Positions 54,650 through 64,000 of a stretch of 64,000 nucleotides of DNA are shown here, piece after piece. Below the pieces are notes generated by a model that was given only the letters and a program-made list of their open reading frames with translations, did not search any database and was not told where the DNA came from. Both the position numbers and the translations under genes were made by a program. Location: assembly GCA_910578345.1 (NCBI GenBank), contig CAJTRA010000007.1, positions 1 through 64,000 of the forward strand. The letters run 5' to 3'. The stretch is from an uncultured Lachnospiraceae bacterium. GTDB lineage: Bacteria > Bacillota > Clostridia > Lachnospirales > Lachnospiraceae. Position 1 is the first letter of the stretch. Every line of letters begins with the position of its first letter.

Positions 54650-56452
54650 CTACCGCATCTTAACCGGAATGACCAGCCTGACCAACGTTCCCTCCTGCTT
54701 TTCTGAATAGATATGGGTCCGATAGCCATTTCCATAGTGCTGATTGATGCGCTGATTGATATTGTACAATCCAATACTCTTACTGCGGCTCATGTCACGG
54801 ATCTCAATCTCATTGCGCAGCTTCTCCAGTATTTCTTCTGTCATGCCGCACCCATTATCCTCCACATCGATATAGAGAATCTCTTTCTGATCCGACGTCT
54901 TCGTATAGACAGAAATTGAGATCAGGCCGCCCTCGTCCTTTTCCTCCATCCCATGCACGATGGCATTCTCTACAACGGGCTGCAATAACAGCGGAAGAAT
55001 CTGATAACGGGATAAGTCCATCCCTTCCTCCACTTTCCTCTCATATCGTATCCGGTCTCCAAAACGCAGATGCTGTATCATCATATAGACATCGACATGA
55101 TCCAGTTCTTTCTCCAATGTGGTGTAAGAAGTCCCCACGTTCTCCAGCACATAACGCATCGATTTCCCCAACAGTTTAACTGCTGTCGCCACTTCCCTGT
55201 CTCCCGCCGTAAACGCCTTCATGCGTATCGTCTCCAGAGTATTATAGAGAAAATGGGGATTAATCTGGCTTGCCAGCATCTTAAATTCCATTTCCTGCTG
55301 ATTGATCAGAAGCTCCTGTTCCTTGATCTGCGCCTCATAGACTTTCGCTTCCTGTTCTTTGATATTTTTCACCATGATCTGTAGATCAGAGAACGCCTCG
55401 GACAGTTCATCCTTCCCCTGAAACATCGGGATCAACTCATAATCCTGCCTGCTGGCTTTATGCATCTCCTGTCTGAGCACACCCACCCTCTCCACAAAAT
55501 AAGCCGTAAAAAAGTGGATCATAATAAGTGGAATCACCAATGCCAACAGCAAAACTGCTCCGCAGAGCCAAAGAATGTTCTCTATATTGCGGTATCCGCC
55601 AGGATCCGTCGTGCAGATATACAGCCGGGAATCCGACTGGTAAGTACCTAGCGTAGAGATATCGATGAAACAAGTCTCCCCATCCCATCTGATCCTGTCA
55701 CTCATCTGAAAATACGGTTCTGCATAATCAATCTCGCTGTATGGCATCCTCCCATACTTCGTTCTGTCTGAACTGTAGAAAACAGGCCCACGATCAACGG
55801 ATATCTCATTGATATACTCCCCACTGTCCAGTCTCATCCGCAGATAATCGTCGCTGATCCGAATGACCAGCACCGCGTGATAGTCTGAATTGATCAGTGG
55901 AACCTTGCGGATCAGACAAAGATTCCAATATTCATTGCCATATTCATCCTGCCAGAACAGCCCTTCCCAAAAGATTCCAGCCCTGGAAAGCGCCTTTTGA
56001 TACCACTCTTCTTCTAGAATATCTTTATTTACACAATAGAACTGCTTACAGTCTGCAAAGGTAGGATTGTCCGTATATACTGCAATTTCCTGAATCTCTG
56101 TATAGGTACTGTGATAATGATCCAGCAGAAAATTCTGTGACACTGCCAGCCTGCAGGCATCAGACGAAGAATGATCCGTTGTCAGGAGACTTTGTATCGT
56201 ATCGTCAAAAGTGATATTCTCCGAGATATTGTAGATCTGCGTCGTGATCTCAAAGAGGATATTCTTCACACGCCGGTTGTCTGACTCTAGCAGATCCTCA
56301 TGGTAGTTTACCATCATACGGTAGTTATGAAAGAGGAGAAAAATCCCGATCAAAACGACAGGAATCACAACAACTGCTGTATACATTATATAGAGCTGTT
56401 GTCTGATCCGTGCTCTGCTGAAAATCCTAGTGAAACGTAATCTCTTGATCAT
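54650..56452 (-). CDS. YesM-type sensor histidine kinase
   Basis: 600-aa membrane sensor. TM1 at ~20-42 (LYIMYTAVVVIPVVLIGIFLL), an extracellular cache-like domain, TM2 at ~295-318 (ILWLCGAVLLLALVIPLIMI), a linker, then the kinase core with ASQINPHFLYNTLE (phospho-acceptor H400), N-box LQPVVENAIVHG and G-boxes DNGCGMT and SIGLYNINQRI. No response-regulator gene adjoins it; the closest is the truncated one at 49408, on the other side of the transporter genes. AGGAAAAGTGG lies upstream of the ATG. Confidence 0.92.
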   Translation of the reverse strand: MIKRLRFTRIFSRARIRQQLYIMYTAVVVIPVVLIGIFLLFHNYRMMVNYHEDLLESDNRRVKNILFEITTQIYNISENITFDDTIQSLLTTDHSSSDACRLAVSQNFLLDHYHSTYTEIQEIAVYTDNPTFADCKQFYCVNKDILEEEWYQKALSRAGIFWEGLFWQDEYGNEYWNLCLIRKVPLINSDYHAVLVIRISDDYLRMRLDSGEYINEISVDRGPVFYSSDRTKYGRMPYSEIDYAEPYFQMSDRIRWDGETCFIDISTLGTYQSDSRLYICTTDPGGYRNIENILWLCGAVLLLALVIPLIMIHFFTAYFVERVGVLRQEMHKASRQDYELIPMFQGKDELSEAFSDLQIMVKNIKEQEAKVYEAQIKEQELLINQQEMEFKMLASQINPHFLYNTLETIRMKAFTAGDREVATAVKLLGKSMRYVLENVGTSYTTLEKELDHVDVYMMIQHLRFGDRIRYERKVEEGMDLSRYQILPLLLQPVVENAIVHGMEEKDEGGLISISVYTKTSDQKEILYIDVEDNGCGMTEEILEKLRNEIEIRDMSRSKSIGLYNINQRINQHYGNGYRTHIYSEKQEGTLVRLVIPVKMR

Positions 56453-56745
56453 ACTTTCATACCACTTTTCCTATAACAATTTCTCTTCTATCTTAGCATT
56501 CTTCCTTTTTCTCTACCATAGCAAAAATTTCATCCCTTTTACCTCAAAAAATTACACTGTCGTTTTTACCTCTACATGGCTATTTCTGGCTATGCCTGCA
56601 ATAGCCATAAATGCATAAAACTTCTCTATACCCTCTATAATGAAATACTCTTTGCTGTTATAATATCAAATATAGCATAACAGGTTATCTATCTCCACTA
56701 TCACTTATAGTTGGTTAAATTATTTGGAAAGCGAGGATCACGAAC
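56453..56745. other. 293-bp divergent intergenic region
   Basis: Between the kinase (minus) and alpha-xylosidase (plus). Contains several TATAAT-like boxes on the plus strand (near 56635 and 56660) and a TGGCTATT/AATAGCCA inverted repeat near 56577-56608. Probably holds both promoters; no gene. Confidence 0.45.
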
Positions 56746-59091
56746 ATGAAATTTAACAATGGCTGCTGGCTGTTCCGGGAGGGAACGGCCTGCTTTTCCC
56801 CACAGGAGGTCTACTATACGAAAGTGACTGACACAGAAGTAACGCTGTGCGCACCCACACATCCGATCGAGCACCGAGGAGATACGCTCGGATTCATCAA
56901 TCTGAACATCCGCATTTCTTCTCCCATGCCCGATGTACTGCGCATACAGGCAGACCACCATCTGGGCAGATTAGAACACACCCCTTCTTTTGATCTGCAG
57001 CTTGATACGCCGCAGAAGCTGCAAGTAGAAGATACCGAGGAGACGGTCACTATCACAAGCGGCTCTCTCTCCCTGGTTATCACGAAGAATCCATGGTCCA
57101 TGACTTATCTGCATGGCGGCAAGGCGCTGACTTCCAGCGGCAGACGAGATCTGGCTCTGATGAAGACAGACTATAAGGGCGACTTCTACGAGATAGAGGG
57201 CGACCTGGAAAACACTTATATACGGGAACAATTAGCGATCGGGGTGGGAGAACTGCTGTACGGCACCGGTGAACGATTCACCCCCTTTGTCAAAAACGGG
57301 CAGACCGTTGAGATCTACAATGAAGACGGCGGCACCAGCACGGAACAGGCTTATAAGAACATTCCTTTCTTCCTCTCCAATAAGGGATATGGTGTTCTGG
57401 TCAACCACCCGGAACGTGTTTCCATGGAGTTTGGCACAGAGAATGTGACGAAGACATCCTTCTGTGTGAAGGGCGGCAGTCTGGATTACTTCTTCTTTAA
57501 TGGCCCTGCCATGAAAGATGTCCTCACAAGATACACGGATCTTACCGGCAAACCGGCGCTGCCGGCGCCCTGGACCTTCGGGCTGTGGCTGTCCACCTCC
57601 TTCACGACGAACTACGATGAAGAGACGGTGATGAGCTTCATTGACGGAATGCTGGACCGCGGTATCCCGCTGCGCACCTTCCATTTCGACTGCTTCTGGA
57701 TGAAGGCTTTCCACTGGTCCGATTTCGTATGGGATGAGAAGGTTTTCCCGGATCCTGCCGGCATGTTATCCAGGATCAAAGCCAAGGGACTGAATGTCTG
57801 TGTCTGGATCAATCCCTATATCGGCCAGGAATCTACCCTCTTTGCAGAAGGAAAAGATAAGGGTTACTTCGTGAAGCGGCCAAGCGGCGATGTGTGGCAG
57901 TGGGATATGTGGCAGCCGGGTATGGCTCTGGTAGATTTCACCAACCCCGAAGCATGCAAATGGTATCAGGATAAACTGGAAACGCTCTTAGACATGGGCG
58001 TAGACTGCTTTAAGACAGATTTCGGCGAGAGAATTCCCGTAAACTGCGTCTACCACGACAGCTCCGATCCGGAGAAAATGCATAATTTCTACACCTATCT
58101 CTATAACAAGGTTGTATATGAACTGCTGGAACGCAAACGCGGCAAGGGGGAAGCGGTACTGTTCGCCCGCTCTGCTACCGTAGGCAGCCAGAAATTCCCT
58201 GTCCACTGGGGCGGCGACTGTTGGTCCGATTATGTATCCATGGAAGAAAGCCTGCGCGGCGGCCTGTCGCTGTTAATGTCAGGATTCGGGTTCTGGGCGC
58301 ATGATATCGGCGGCTTCGAACACACCTCCACCGCAGATGTGTACAAGCGCTGGGTTGCTTTCGGCCTGCTCTCTTCCCACAGCCGCCTGCATGGCAGCCA
58401 GTCCTATCGTGTGCCGTGGCTGTATGATGAAGAAGCGGTAGATGTGGTGAGAACCTTCACCAGATTGAAAGCTTCCCTGATGCCTTATCTGTACAAGACT
58501 TCCATCGACACCTCGCGCTCCGGCGTGCCGACCATGAGAAGCATGGTACTGGAATTTACAGAGGATCGAAACTGCCATTATCTGGATAAACAGTATATGC
58601 TGGGCGATCATCTGTTGGTTGCCCCGATCTTTAACGATGAGAGCATCGGCTCCTTCTATCTGCCAAAAGGCGCCTGGACAGACTTCTTTACCGGAGAAGT
58701 GACAGACGGCGGCATCTGGGTGGAAAAATCCTATGATTATCTGCATCTGCCCCTGATGGTGCGTGAAAACTCGATCGTAGCGATCGGCTCCTGCGCCGAC
58801 AGACCGGATTACGATTACGCTGACGGCGTAGAGTTGCGGGTATATGCGCTCATAGACGGCCAGGAATGCTCTACTGTCGTATATGACATGCAGCAGAAAG
58901 ATGCTCTGCAGATAAGCGTCGTGAAGAATGGCAGCTTGATCACGATCAAAGCTGAAAAGAGCGCAGACAAACCTTATACGATACGGCTTGTCAATCTGCA
59001 GGCTGTGAATGCCGCCGGCTCTGCCATAAAGCTTGACGGAAAAGACACCTTGCTGACACCTCAAACTGACACTGTCACGGTAACTCTCTAG
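56746..59091 (+). CDS. yicI: GH31 alpha-xylosidase (YicI-like)
   Basis: 781-aa cytoplasmic GH31 enzyme that releases xylose from alpha-xylosides such as xyloglucan-derived oligosaccharides. N-terminal beta-sandwich, TIM barrel with nucleophile D425 in FKTDFGERIP and acid/base D491 in HWGGDCWS, then two C-terminal beta domains. The KTDFGERIPVN signature and length match YicI. GAGGATC lies before the ATG. Next to a sugar transporter operon and its sensor, which suggests import of a xylose-containing oligosaccharide. Followed by a strong terminator. Confidence 0.95.
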   Translation: MKFNNGCWLFREGTACFSPQEVYYTKVTDTEVTLCAPTHPIEHRGDTLGFINLNIRISSPMPDVLRIQADHHLGRLEHTPSFDLQLDTPQKLQVEDTEETVTITSGSLSLVITKNPWSMTYLHGGKALTSSGRRDLALMKTDYKGDFYEIEGDLENTYIREQLAIGVGELLYGTGERFTPFVKNGQTVEIYNEDGGTSTEQAYKNIPFFLSNKGYGVLVNHPERVSMEFGTENVTKTSFCVKGGSLDYFFFNGPAMKDVLTRYTDLTGKPALPAPWTFGLWLSTSFTTNYDEETVMSFIDGMLDRGIPLRTFHFDCFWMKAFHWSDFVWDEKVFPDPAGMLSRIKAKGLNVCVWINPYIGQESTLFAEGKDKGYFVKRPSGDVWQWDMWQPGMALVDFTNPEACKWYQDKLETLLDMGVDCFKTDFGERIPVNCVYHDSSDPEKMHNFYTYLYNKVVYELLERKRGKGEAVLFARSATVGSQKFPVHWGGDCWSDYVSMEESLRGGLSLLMSGFGFWAHDIGGFEHTSTADVYKRWVAFGLLSSHSRLHGSQSYRVPWLYDEEAVDVVRTFTRLKASLMPYLYKTSIDTSRSGVPTMRSMVLEFTEDRNCHYLDKQYMLGDHLLVAPIFNDESIGSFYLPKGAWTDFFTGEVTDGGIWVEKSYDYLHLPLMVRENSIVAIGSCADRPDYDYADGVELRVYALIDGQECSTVVYDMQQKDALQISVVKNGSLITIKAEKSADKPYTIRLVNLQAVNAAGSAIKLDGKDTLLTPQTDTVTVTL

Positions 59092-59107
59092 ACTATGAAA
59101 CGATGCT

Positions 59108-59164
59108 TTCGGTTCCGCCAAAGTTTCCGAATATGCTTTGGCGGGAACCGGAAGCTGTTTTTTA
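59108..59164 (+). terminator. rho-independent terminator
   Basis: Long stem (arms 59110-59123 and 59136-59150 with one bulge, extended by GCTT/AAGC) followed by a run of six T, just after the alpha-xylosidase stop. Confidence 0.85.
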
Positions 59165-61099
59165 CAGCCCTTTCAGGCATTTCACACTCCTCACCGTCTG
59201 TCCCGCCGAATCCCGGTAATATACCGTATATTCTGCATTCTGATCGTGCCGGTGAAGCAGCTCATCCACACAAAGTTCCTCTGCAGAAAGCTCCTTCGCC
59301 AACGCTTTAATCTGCTGCGGGTCAGTCATGGTCTTCTGGTCTGCCAGATACCGCACACGATAGAGCAGCCCGTCTTTCAAAAGATATCTGTCCACTACGA
59401 TCCTGGCAATCTCATAGTCTTCTATTCTCTTTTTCCCATCGATGCCATAGTGCGACAATACCTGCAAGGTCTTCGAGAATCCGGGATAAAGATACCCCAC
59501 AATATCTCCCTGATTCTTGGTAGAAGCAAAAGTCAGCCGGCCCAAAGGCGTCCTCTGTCTGATCTTTGCAAAGGTAAGTTTCTCCAGATCCTCCTGATAT
59601 GCCTTAAGCAGCGTCTGCCGTTCCTCTTCCTTAAGATCCAGCGTATACTCCTCCACCCCGTTTGTCCATTGTACCTCTACATACTTCACGCGATCCAGAC
59701 GCAGCGCCGCATAAGTTCCCCGCTTATATCCTTCCTTTGTAAAAATCTCATCGAAAGTGGCAAGTGCATAACCAGGAAGCCAATACCTGCAGTACTTACT
59801 TCCGCCATCCTGCAATTCATATTTGACTAACAGCTCATAAGAATCCTCTTCTCTGCCCTTTTCCCCACAGATAAACTGAATCCATTCATAGACATCGGAC
59901 AGCGCATCACCTTCCATCTTCATCTGCTCCAACGCTTCTTCCCCATTCCCGCCGCTGGCCAGAGCCGGAAGTGCCACCGCGATCGACTCAATCTTTTCTG
60001 CTGCCGGCATTTGCTCATTGCTCTTACCCCAAACAGAGAACAGCCCAAGTACCAGAGCCATGACGACGATCTCTGCCAGTAGATGCCATTTGGCGCTCAC
60101 AAATTTCCTGGCGTCAAATGCCAATATCATATTCAACAATCCATGCAGAACCGGCACGCCAAACAGCACCGCAATTCCCGCCAGCGCTGTGGAAAATCCG
60201 TAAAAAGAAAATGCCTGGAACCCATTCACAAACCAAAGCCCTGCCAACACCATACAGCCATACCGCACAAAGTATTCCACAGGCCGGAAGGTAAACATCG
60301 CATTGATCCGCTCCGCCGGACGAATCCAGAAGATGAGCAGACACAGGACCGTCAACAGAAGAAAGGCACCTGCCAGCGCAAGAATATATGGCCGATGTTC
60401 CTCCAGGATCCAGTAAGCGCCATCCGCATATTCCTGTACCCCCGCCGCCCTCGATAACAAAGTAATCGGCGACAGATATCCCTTCAAAGTCTCAAGAAAT
60501 GTGGAACGGTAGAAAGACGGCACCATAGCCCCAAGAAGTTTCTCGACTTGTTTCAGAAACATATCCGGTCCCAGCAAAAACAATAGAAGCAGCCCGATCC
60601 GATAGCCATTCTTCTGAGCCAGAAGACAGGCCAGCATGGATAAGCCCATCACAAACAGAAACCCAAGCGTCGGCACAAGACAGCCCATTCCTACACAAAG
60701 TTTCCCGTCTACATACTGGCTGTACCCCATTGCCACGGATATTTGAAAGAAAAGGACTCTGCACACCACCAACGGCACTGCAAAAATCAGCAGATTGTTC
60801 AGCCACGATACGCCGAACAACTGCTGCCGTGTAAAGGGAAGCGCCAAATACAGGTCTGTTCTTGATTCCGATCCCAGGAATCGAAATGCACCGGCGCCCA
60901 TCAGAATCCCAAACACGATCGTAAGTACGAAAAAGGAACTATTCCCCGGCCCTATATAAAGGCTGCGCACCTCTCCAGCCGGAATCGTATTCTTTAAAGA
61001 AAATACAAGGCACAACATTCCCATGCTGTACCAAACCGCCGCGATCATTCCCAATTTACTTTTCAAGTCCTCCAACATGAGACCGATCAATCTTTTCAT
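59162..61099 (-). CDS. ABC transporter permease with large C-terminal domain
   Basis: About 645 aa. The N-terminal ~400 residues hold around ten to twelve membrane segments, with GSESRTDLYLALPFTRQQLFGVSW typical of YtrC/ABC-2-like exporters ('S..tD...slP.tR'). The C-terminal ~240 residues are soluble and end HDQNAEYTVYYRDSAGQTVRSV. Pairs with the ATPase encoded just upstream. The start at 61099 (GAGG, 10 nt) overlaps the end of a short remnant frame (TGA/ATG overlap); the 52 residues upstream in the open frame are not supported. Substrate unknown; relatives are tied to envelope stress or antimicrobial peptides. Confidence 0.8.
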   Translation of the reverse strand: MKRLIGLMLEDLKSKLGMIAAVWYSMGMLCLVFSLKNTIPAGEVRSLYIGPGNSSFFVLTIVFGILMGAGAFRFLGSESRTDLYLALPFTRQQLFGVSWLNNLLIFAVPLVVCRVLFFQISVAMGYSQYVDGKLCVGMGCLVPTLGFLFVMGLSMLACLLAQKNGYRIGLLLLFLLGPDMFLKQVEKLLGAMVPSFYRSTFLETLKGYLSPITLLSRAAGVQEYADGAYWILEEHRPYILALAGAFLLLTVLCLLIFWIRPAERINAMFTFRPVEYFVRYGCMVLAGLWFVNGFQAFSFYGFSTALAGIAVLFGVPVLHGLLNMILAFDARKFVSAKWHLLAEIVVMALVLGLFSVWGKSNEQMPAAEKIESIAVALPALASGGNGEEALEQMKMEGDALSDVYEWIQFICGEKGREEDSYELLVKYELQDGGSKYCRYWLPGYALATFDEIFTKEGYKRGTYAALRLDRVKYVEVQWTNGVEEYTLDLKEEERQTLLKAYQEDLEKLTFAKIRQRTPLGRLTFASTKNQGDIVGYLYPGFSKTLQVLSHYGIDGKKRIEDYEIARIVVDRYLLKDGLLYRVRYLADQKTMTDPQQIKALAKELSAEELCVDELLHRHDQNAEYTVYYRDSAGQTVRSVKCLKGL

Positions 61100-61236
61100 T
61101 CCGCTTTGTCCTCTGCCAATCCCTTTCGCATGACTGCATTCTGTACCCTCAGCCGCTGCCCTTCCTCCATGCGGATCTCTATGACCCTGTTCAGCGTTCA
61201 GCTTTCCTCTGAAAGCAGAATCTCCAGCGCCGTCAG
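61100..61236 (-). other. decayed coding remnant between ATPase and permease
   Basis: Directly after the ATPase stop the same frame continues, through two further stops, as LTALEILLSEES and then LNRVIEIRMEEGQRLRVQNA to AEDKAE, ending at the permease start. This looks like an eroded C-terminal extension or small gene rather than a designed spacer. Confidence 0.4.
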
Positions 61237-61881
61237 CTATAACAGACGCATCCACTCTTCCTCTGTGAGAATCCTGCCGCGATGCAGATACCCCTTCTCA
61301 TTGCAGATCCGGTCAAGCTCCTCCAGATAATGAGACACGACAAAGAGCGTCAGCTTCCTTCCCTCCACCGCACTCAATAACAGCCCATTGACCACCTTGC
61401 GGACCTGTGGATCCAGCCCGTCAAACACTTCATCACACAACAGATATCTGGTGTTGGTACAGATTGCCGCCGCAAGAAATACCTGCTTTTTCATTCCCTT
61501 GGAAAAGGAATCCAACAGCGCGTTCTCCTCCAGTCCAAACATCTCCAGAAGCCCCCGATAATCCTCCATCGAAAATCCGTCATAAAAATTCCTGTAAAAA
61601 TGCCCGATGGTCAGCGGCGTCGCATTCCTGTCATAATACTGCCTGTCCGGCATATATAATATTTCCTTCTTCGCCGCCACTGTGGAAGCTTTCTTTCCGT
61701 CTATCCTGATCTGCCCTGCATCCGCCCGGTATACACCGGCGATCAGCCGAAGCAGCGTGCTCTTTCCGGCTCCATTCTCTCCAACCAGCCCGTATACGAT
61801 GCCGTCCGGAATCGTAAGTGACACCTGGTCCAGACAGACAAATTTACCAAATCGTTTGGTGACATTACAAATTTCGATCAT
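61237..61881 (-). CDS. ABC transporter ATP-binding protein (YtrB-like)
   Basis: 214-aa ATPase. Walker A GENGAGKST (~36-44), signature SFSKGMKKQ instead of LSGGQ as in the YtrB/EcsA-type group, Walker B YLLCDEVFDGLDP and switch SHYLEEL. It ends EEEWMRLL, shorter than typical relatives of 280-300 aa, and coding-like sequence continues past the stop, so the C-terminus may have been lost. The nucleotide-binding core is complete. GGGATAAAAG lies before the ATG. Confidence 0.88.
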   Translation of the reverse strand: MIEICNVTKRFGKFVCLDQVSLTIPDGIVYGLVGENGAGKSTLLRLIAGVYRADAGQIRIDGKKASTVAAKKEILYMPDRQYYDRNATPLTIGHFYRNFYDGFSMEDYRGLLEMFGLEENALLDSFSKGMKKQVFLAAAICTNTRYLLCDEVFDGLDPQVRKVVNGLLLSAVEGRKLTLFVVSHYLEELDRICNEKGYLHRGRILTEEEWMRLL

Positions 61882-61915
61882 CTTTTATCCCATTTCTGCG
61901 CTGCGGCCTGTAAAT

Positions 61916-63526
61916 TTATAACGCATCCAGCACGCCCCGGATTCCCTGTTCCTCATAGATCTGCTTGTAGAGCGCGACCTCATCCCGGATCAGTTCATCG
62001 ATGACCCGCATCCCCAGAAGTTCCACCGGCGCCTTGTCGTCGGTCATGATATACTCTCCCGCCTCATAGGCCATGAGCTGTTCGTCCACCGTCTCCATCA
62101 TTTCAGCCAGGTCTTCTGCTTCAATCTCCTCCCGATGGGCCGTCAGGTTGTCAAGCATCCGTGGATTGTCAGAAGCAAAAAGCTCCCTGTTGGTGGAGCC
62201 CTTCACATCCACCGTATACACCTCGCTAAACACACTGCCAATCGTGTCCGACAGATGCTCGTTGATGCTTCCTTCCCCGCTGCCGCGCATGTTCATATTG
62301 ACCACCATCACACCATCCTCCGTCAAATGCTCCTTTACCAATGTGAAAAATTCCACGGAAGACATCTGAAAAGGAATGGTGATATCCTGGTAAGCATCCA
62401 CCATGATCACGTCATACTGACCGTCAATGGCATTCAGATACGCCCTGCCGTCATAAGTCGTCACCGGCACATCCTCCGGCAGTTCGAAATACTCCCTGGC
62501 AAGCGCAGTGATTTTCTCGTCAATCTCCACCCCTTCAATCTCCATATCACCGAAATAATTCCGGCACTGCGTCGCATAAGTCCCGGTTCCCATCCCCAGG
62601 ATCAACACCTTACAGTCGCCCGGTCTCTCCTCTTCCGTCATCAGCGGCGCCGCCATCGCGTAATCATAGTACATGCCGGTCAGTCCTTCCTCCTTTACCA
62701 GCAAAGACTGCACGCCGAACAGTACATTGGTGGATAATATGACAGATCTGTCATTTTCTTTTACCTGCAGATAATTATAAATAGACTCACCCTCATAAGT
62801 CAGACCATTCTCCCAGAAAGCAAAACTGTCAGACCGGCCCAGAAAACAACATCCCACAAACAAAACTGCCGCCGCCACACTCTTCACCGCACCTCTTCTG
62901 CCGCTCACAAAATAGATCAGGGAAAGCATCAGCAGGATACCCGCAAAGATCAGGAACGTGATCGACGTCCCCACCGCCGGAATGGAGATAAACGTAGGCA
63001 CGAAAGTCCCGATAATACTGCCGATCGTATTCGCGGCATTCAGCATCCCTACCGTCTTACCGCTGTCCGCCAGACTGTCCACGGAATACTTTGCTAAAGA
63101 CGGCGTCACTGTCCCCAGCAGAAACAGCGGGAAAACAAAGACCACCATGCAGGCCGCAAACGCCGCCCAGATCAGGAAGTTCGTATTCACCGTAAAGATC
63201 AGCGCCGCCGAGATCCCCAGAATAATATATTTCCCCACTACCGGAATGGCCGCAATCCAGACAGCCGCGATCAGAATCCTGCCATAAAGCCTGTCCGGGT
63301 CTGGATTCTTGTCCGCACTGCGCCCGCCATAAATATTCCCCAGCGCCATCGCGATCATAATCGTTCCGATGATGATTGTCCACACGATCTGCGAAGAACT
63401 GAAATACGGTGCAAGCAGCCTGCTGGCTCCCAACTCCACCGCCATCACCGACATCCCCGCAAAAAACTCCGTCAGATACAGAAATAATTTATTGTCTAGT
63501 ACAGGCGTTTTCTTTATCGTGTTCAT
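61916..63526 (-). CDS. fused MFS-type membrane protein / spermidine synthase
   Basis: 536 aa. The N-terminal ~230 residues form about seven to eight membrane segments starting LYLTEFFAGMSVMAVELGASRLLAPYF, which is characteristic of the fused MFS/spermidine synthase family. The C-terminal ~280 residues are a class I methyltransferase-like polyamine synthase fold with VLILGMGTGTYA, VEIDEKITALAREYF and DVIMVDAYQD. AAAGGG lies before the ATG. True aminopropyl transfer has not been shown for most such fusions, so the activity is uncertain. Confidence 0.88.
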   Translation of the reverse strand: MNTIKKTPVLDNKLFLYLTEFFAGMSVMAVELGASRLLAPYFSSSQIVWTIIIGTIMIAMALGNIYGGRSADKNPDPDRLYGRILIAAVWIAAIPVVGKYIILGISAALIFTVNTNFLIWAAFAACMVVFVFPLFLLGTVTPSLAKYSVDSLADSGKTVGMLNAANTIGSIIGTFVPTFISIPAVGTSITFLIFAGILLMLSLIYFVSGRRGAVKSVAAAVLFVGCCFLGRSDSFAFWENGLTYEGESIYNYLQVKENDRSVILSTNVLFGVQSLLVKEEGLTGMYYDYAMAAPLMTEEERPGDCKVLILGMGTGTYATQCRNYFGDMEIEGVEIDEKITALAREYFELPEDVPVTTYDGRAYLNAIDGQYDVIMVDAYQDITIPFQMSSVEFFTLVKEHLTEDGVMVVNMNMRGSGEGSINEHLSDTIGSVFSEVYTVDVKGSTNRELFASDNPRMLDNLTAHREEIEAEDLAEMMETVDEQLMAYEAGEYIMTDDKAPVELLGMRVIDELIRDEVALYKQIYEEQGIRGVLDAL

Positions 63527-63629
63527 CCTAATACCCTTTCTTCATCCCTATGTGTTTTTTGTTTTTCACTACTCGCGCGCAACCCATGCGCCGCATCGGC
63601 GGCATCTTTCATCTGCACGAGTCTGTACA

Positions 63630-63668
63630 GAAAAGACAGGGCCATGCCTCACACAACGGCCCTGTCTT
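63630..63668 (-). terminator. rho-independent terminator
   Basis: Perfect 11-bp arms AAGACAGGGCC (63633-63643) and its complement (63658-63668) followed on the minus strand by TTTTCTGT. It ends the DUF3794/LysM gene 54 bp downstream of its stop codon. Confidence 0.8.
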
Positions 63669-63721
63669 CTAGTATATACAATTTCCTATCCCTTTTCCAC
63701 GAAAATATTTATAAAGTTTGC

Positions 63722-64000
63722 CTACACACTCCCTTTTACCACCAGGATCTTATCCCCCGCACTGATCTCCTCCGTCACCAGCTCATTGACCTCCTTCAGC
63801 TGTGAGATCGTCACATAATACCGCTTCCCGATATCCCACAACGTATCGTTCGGCCCGGCGATATAGATCACCATTCCCGGCAGTTCGCCAAGCTTATTCA
63901 GATCCAGCTCCTCCACCTTGATATCTGTGATCAGATTGCTCTTCTGCACCGCAAAAACGATTACCTTGAACATCAGTGCCGCTTTTACATCCAGCTCGTC
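63722..64000 (-). CDS. DUF3794/LysM spore-coat-type protein, C-terminal part
   Basis: Partial: the frame is open to the window edge. The visible 92 residues start DELDVKAALMFKVIVFAV, the end of a DUF3794 (SipL/CotX-like) domain, and finish with a LysM domain (YIAGPNDTLWDIGKRYYV, then ISAGDKILVVKG). This DUF3794-plus-LysM layout is found in Clostridia and resembles SipL, which links SpoIVA to the forespore surface. An internal ATG at 63973 is not the true start. Fits the spore-forming lifestyle implied by SpoIIID. Confidence 0.85.
   Translation of the reverse strand, partial: DELDVKAALMFKVIVFAVQKSNLITDIKVEELDLNKLGELPGMVIYIAGPNDTLWDIGKRYYVTISQLKEVNELVTEEISAGDKILVVKGSV

Noticed and set aside
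58279..59121. 280-aa minus-strand reading frame
   Set aside because: Antisense to the GH31 gene and crosses its terminator.
1..64000. CRISPR array or cas genes
   Set aside because: No regularly spaced repeats and no Cas-like proteins were found on either strand.

Overview
The window looks like a chromosomal segment of a spore-forming gut Lachnospiraceae (Firmicutes, Clostridia). This is inferred from SpoIIID, a DUF3794/LysM spore-coat-type protein, Lpl/Yte-type sugar ABC transporters paired with YesM/YesN two-component systems, a DUF5688 gene, and strong AGGAGG ribosome binding sites. No rRNA, tRNA or CRISPR array was recognised.

Layout. (1) 1-5.6 kb: the end of an integrated mobile element. 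It has a YqaJ-type nuclease, a DUF5688 protein and a DUF932-like protein on the minus strand, a ~0.9 kb hairpin-rich non-coding stretch, then DUF3173 and a tyrosine integrase that abuts the 3' end of a guaA gene. (2) 5.7-23.4 kb: chromosome. It carries a GMP synthase paralogue whose glutaminase domain is degenerate, DegV, and a complete oligosaccharide-use cluster (GH13 debranching enzyme, an (alpha/alpha)6-barrel protein, solute-binding lipoprotein, two permeases, with YesM/YesN regulators divergent). A double-Nudix protein, a full-length guaA and a MATE pump follow. (3) 23.5-36.1 kb: a decaying defence-type island between spoIIID and a truncated spoIIID copy. It holds a MntA/HepT toxin-antitoxin pair, a membrane/coiled-coil operon headed by an IS110-HTH chimera, IS66 scraps, and a 1317-aa SIR2-like/STAND NTPase with a 356-aa partner. 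A 5'-truncated AAA ATPase and a second, broken NTase/HEPN pair complete it. (4) 36.1-47.4 kb: housekeeping genes, namely a P-loop kinase, a PcsB-like NlpC/P60 hydrolase, asnS, an FKBP/trigger-factor lipoprotein, a DUF1934-MATE-murI-GntR-ispE operon and two unknown proteins. (5) 47.5-59.1 kb: a second sugar-uptake region, partly eroded. Its response regulator has lost its DNA-binding domain and its solute-binding gene has an in-frame stop, while the permeases, histidine kinase and alpha-xylosidase look intact. (6) 59.1-64 kb: an ABC exporter, a fused MFS/spermidine synthase and the end of a DUF3794/LysM protein.

The best candidate for an undescribed system is the two-gene unit at 28597-33607: a large STAND-type NTPase with a SIR2-like N-terminus whose key residues look substituted, plus a short partner with an Rx4H motif. 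The second candidate is the small membrane/coiled-coil operon at 24749-27741. Degenerate GuaA at the element attachment site, and several hairpins that would hide start sites (spoIIID, the IS110 chimera, the gene at 41127), also deserve attention.
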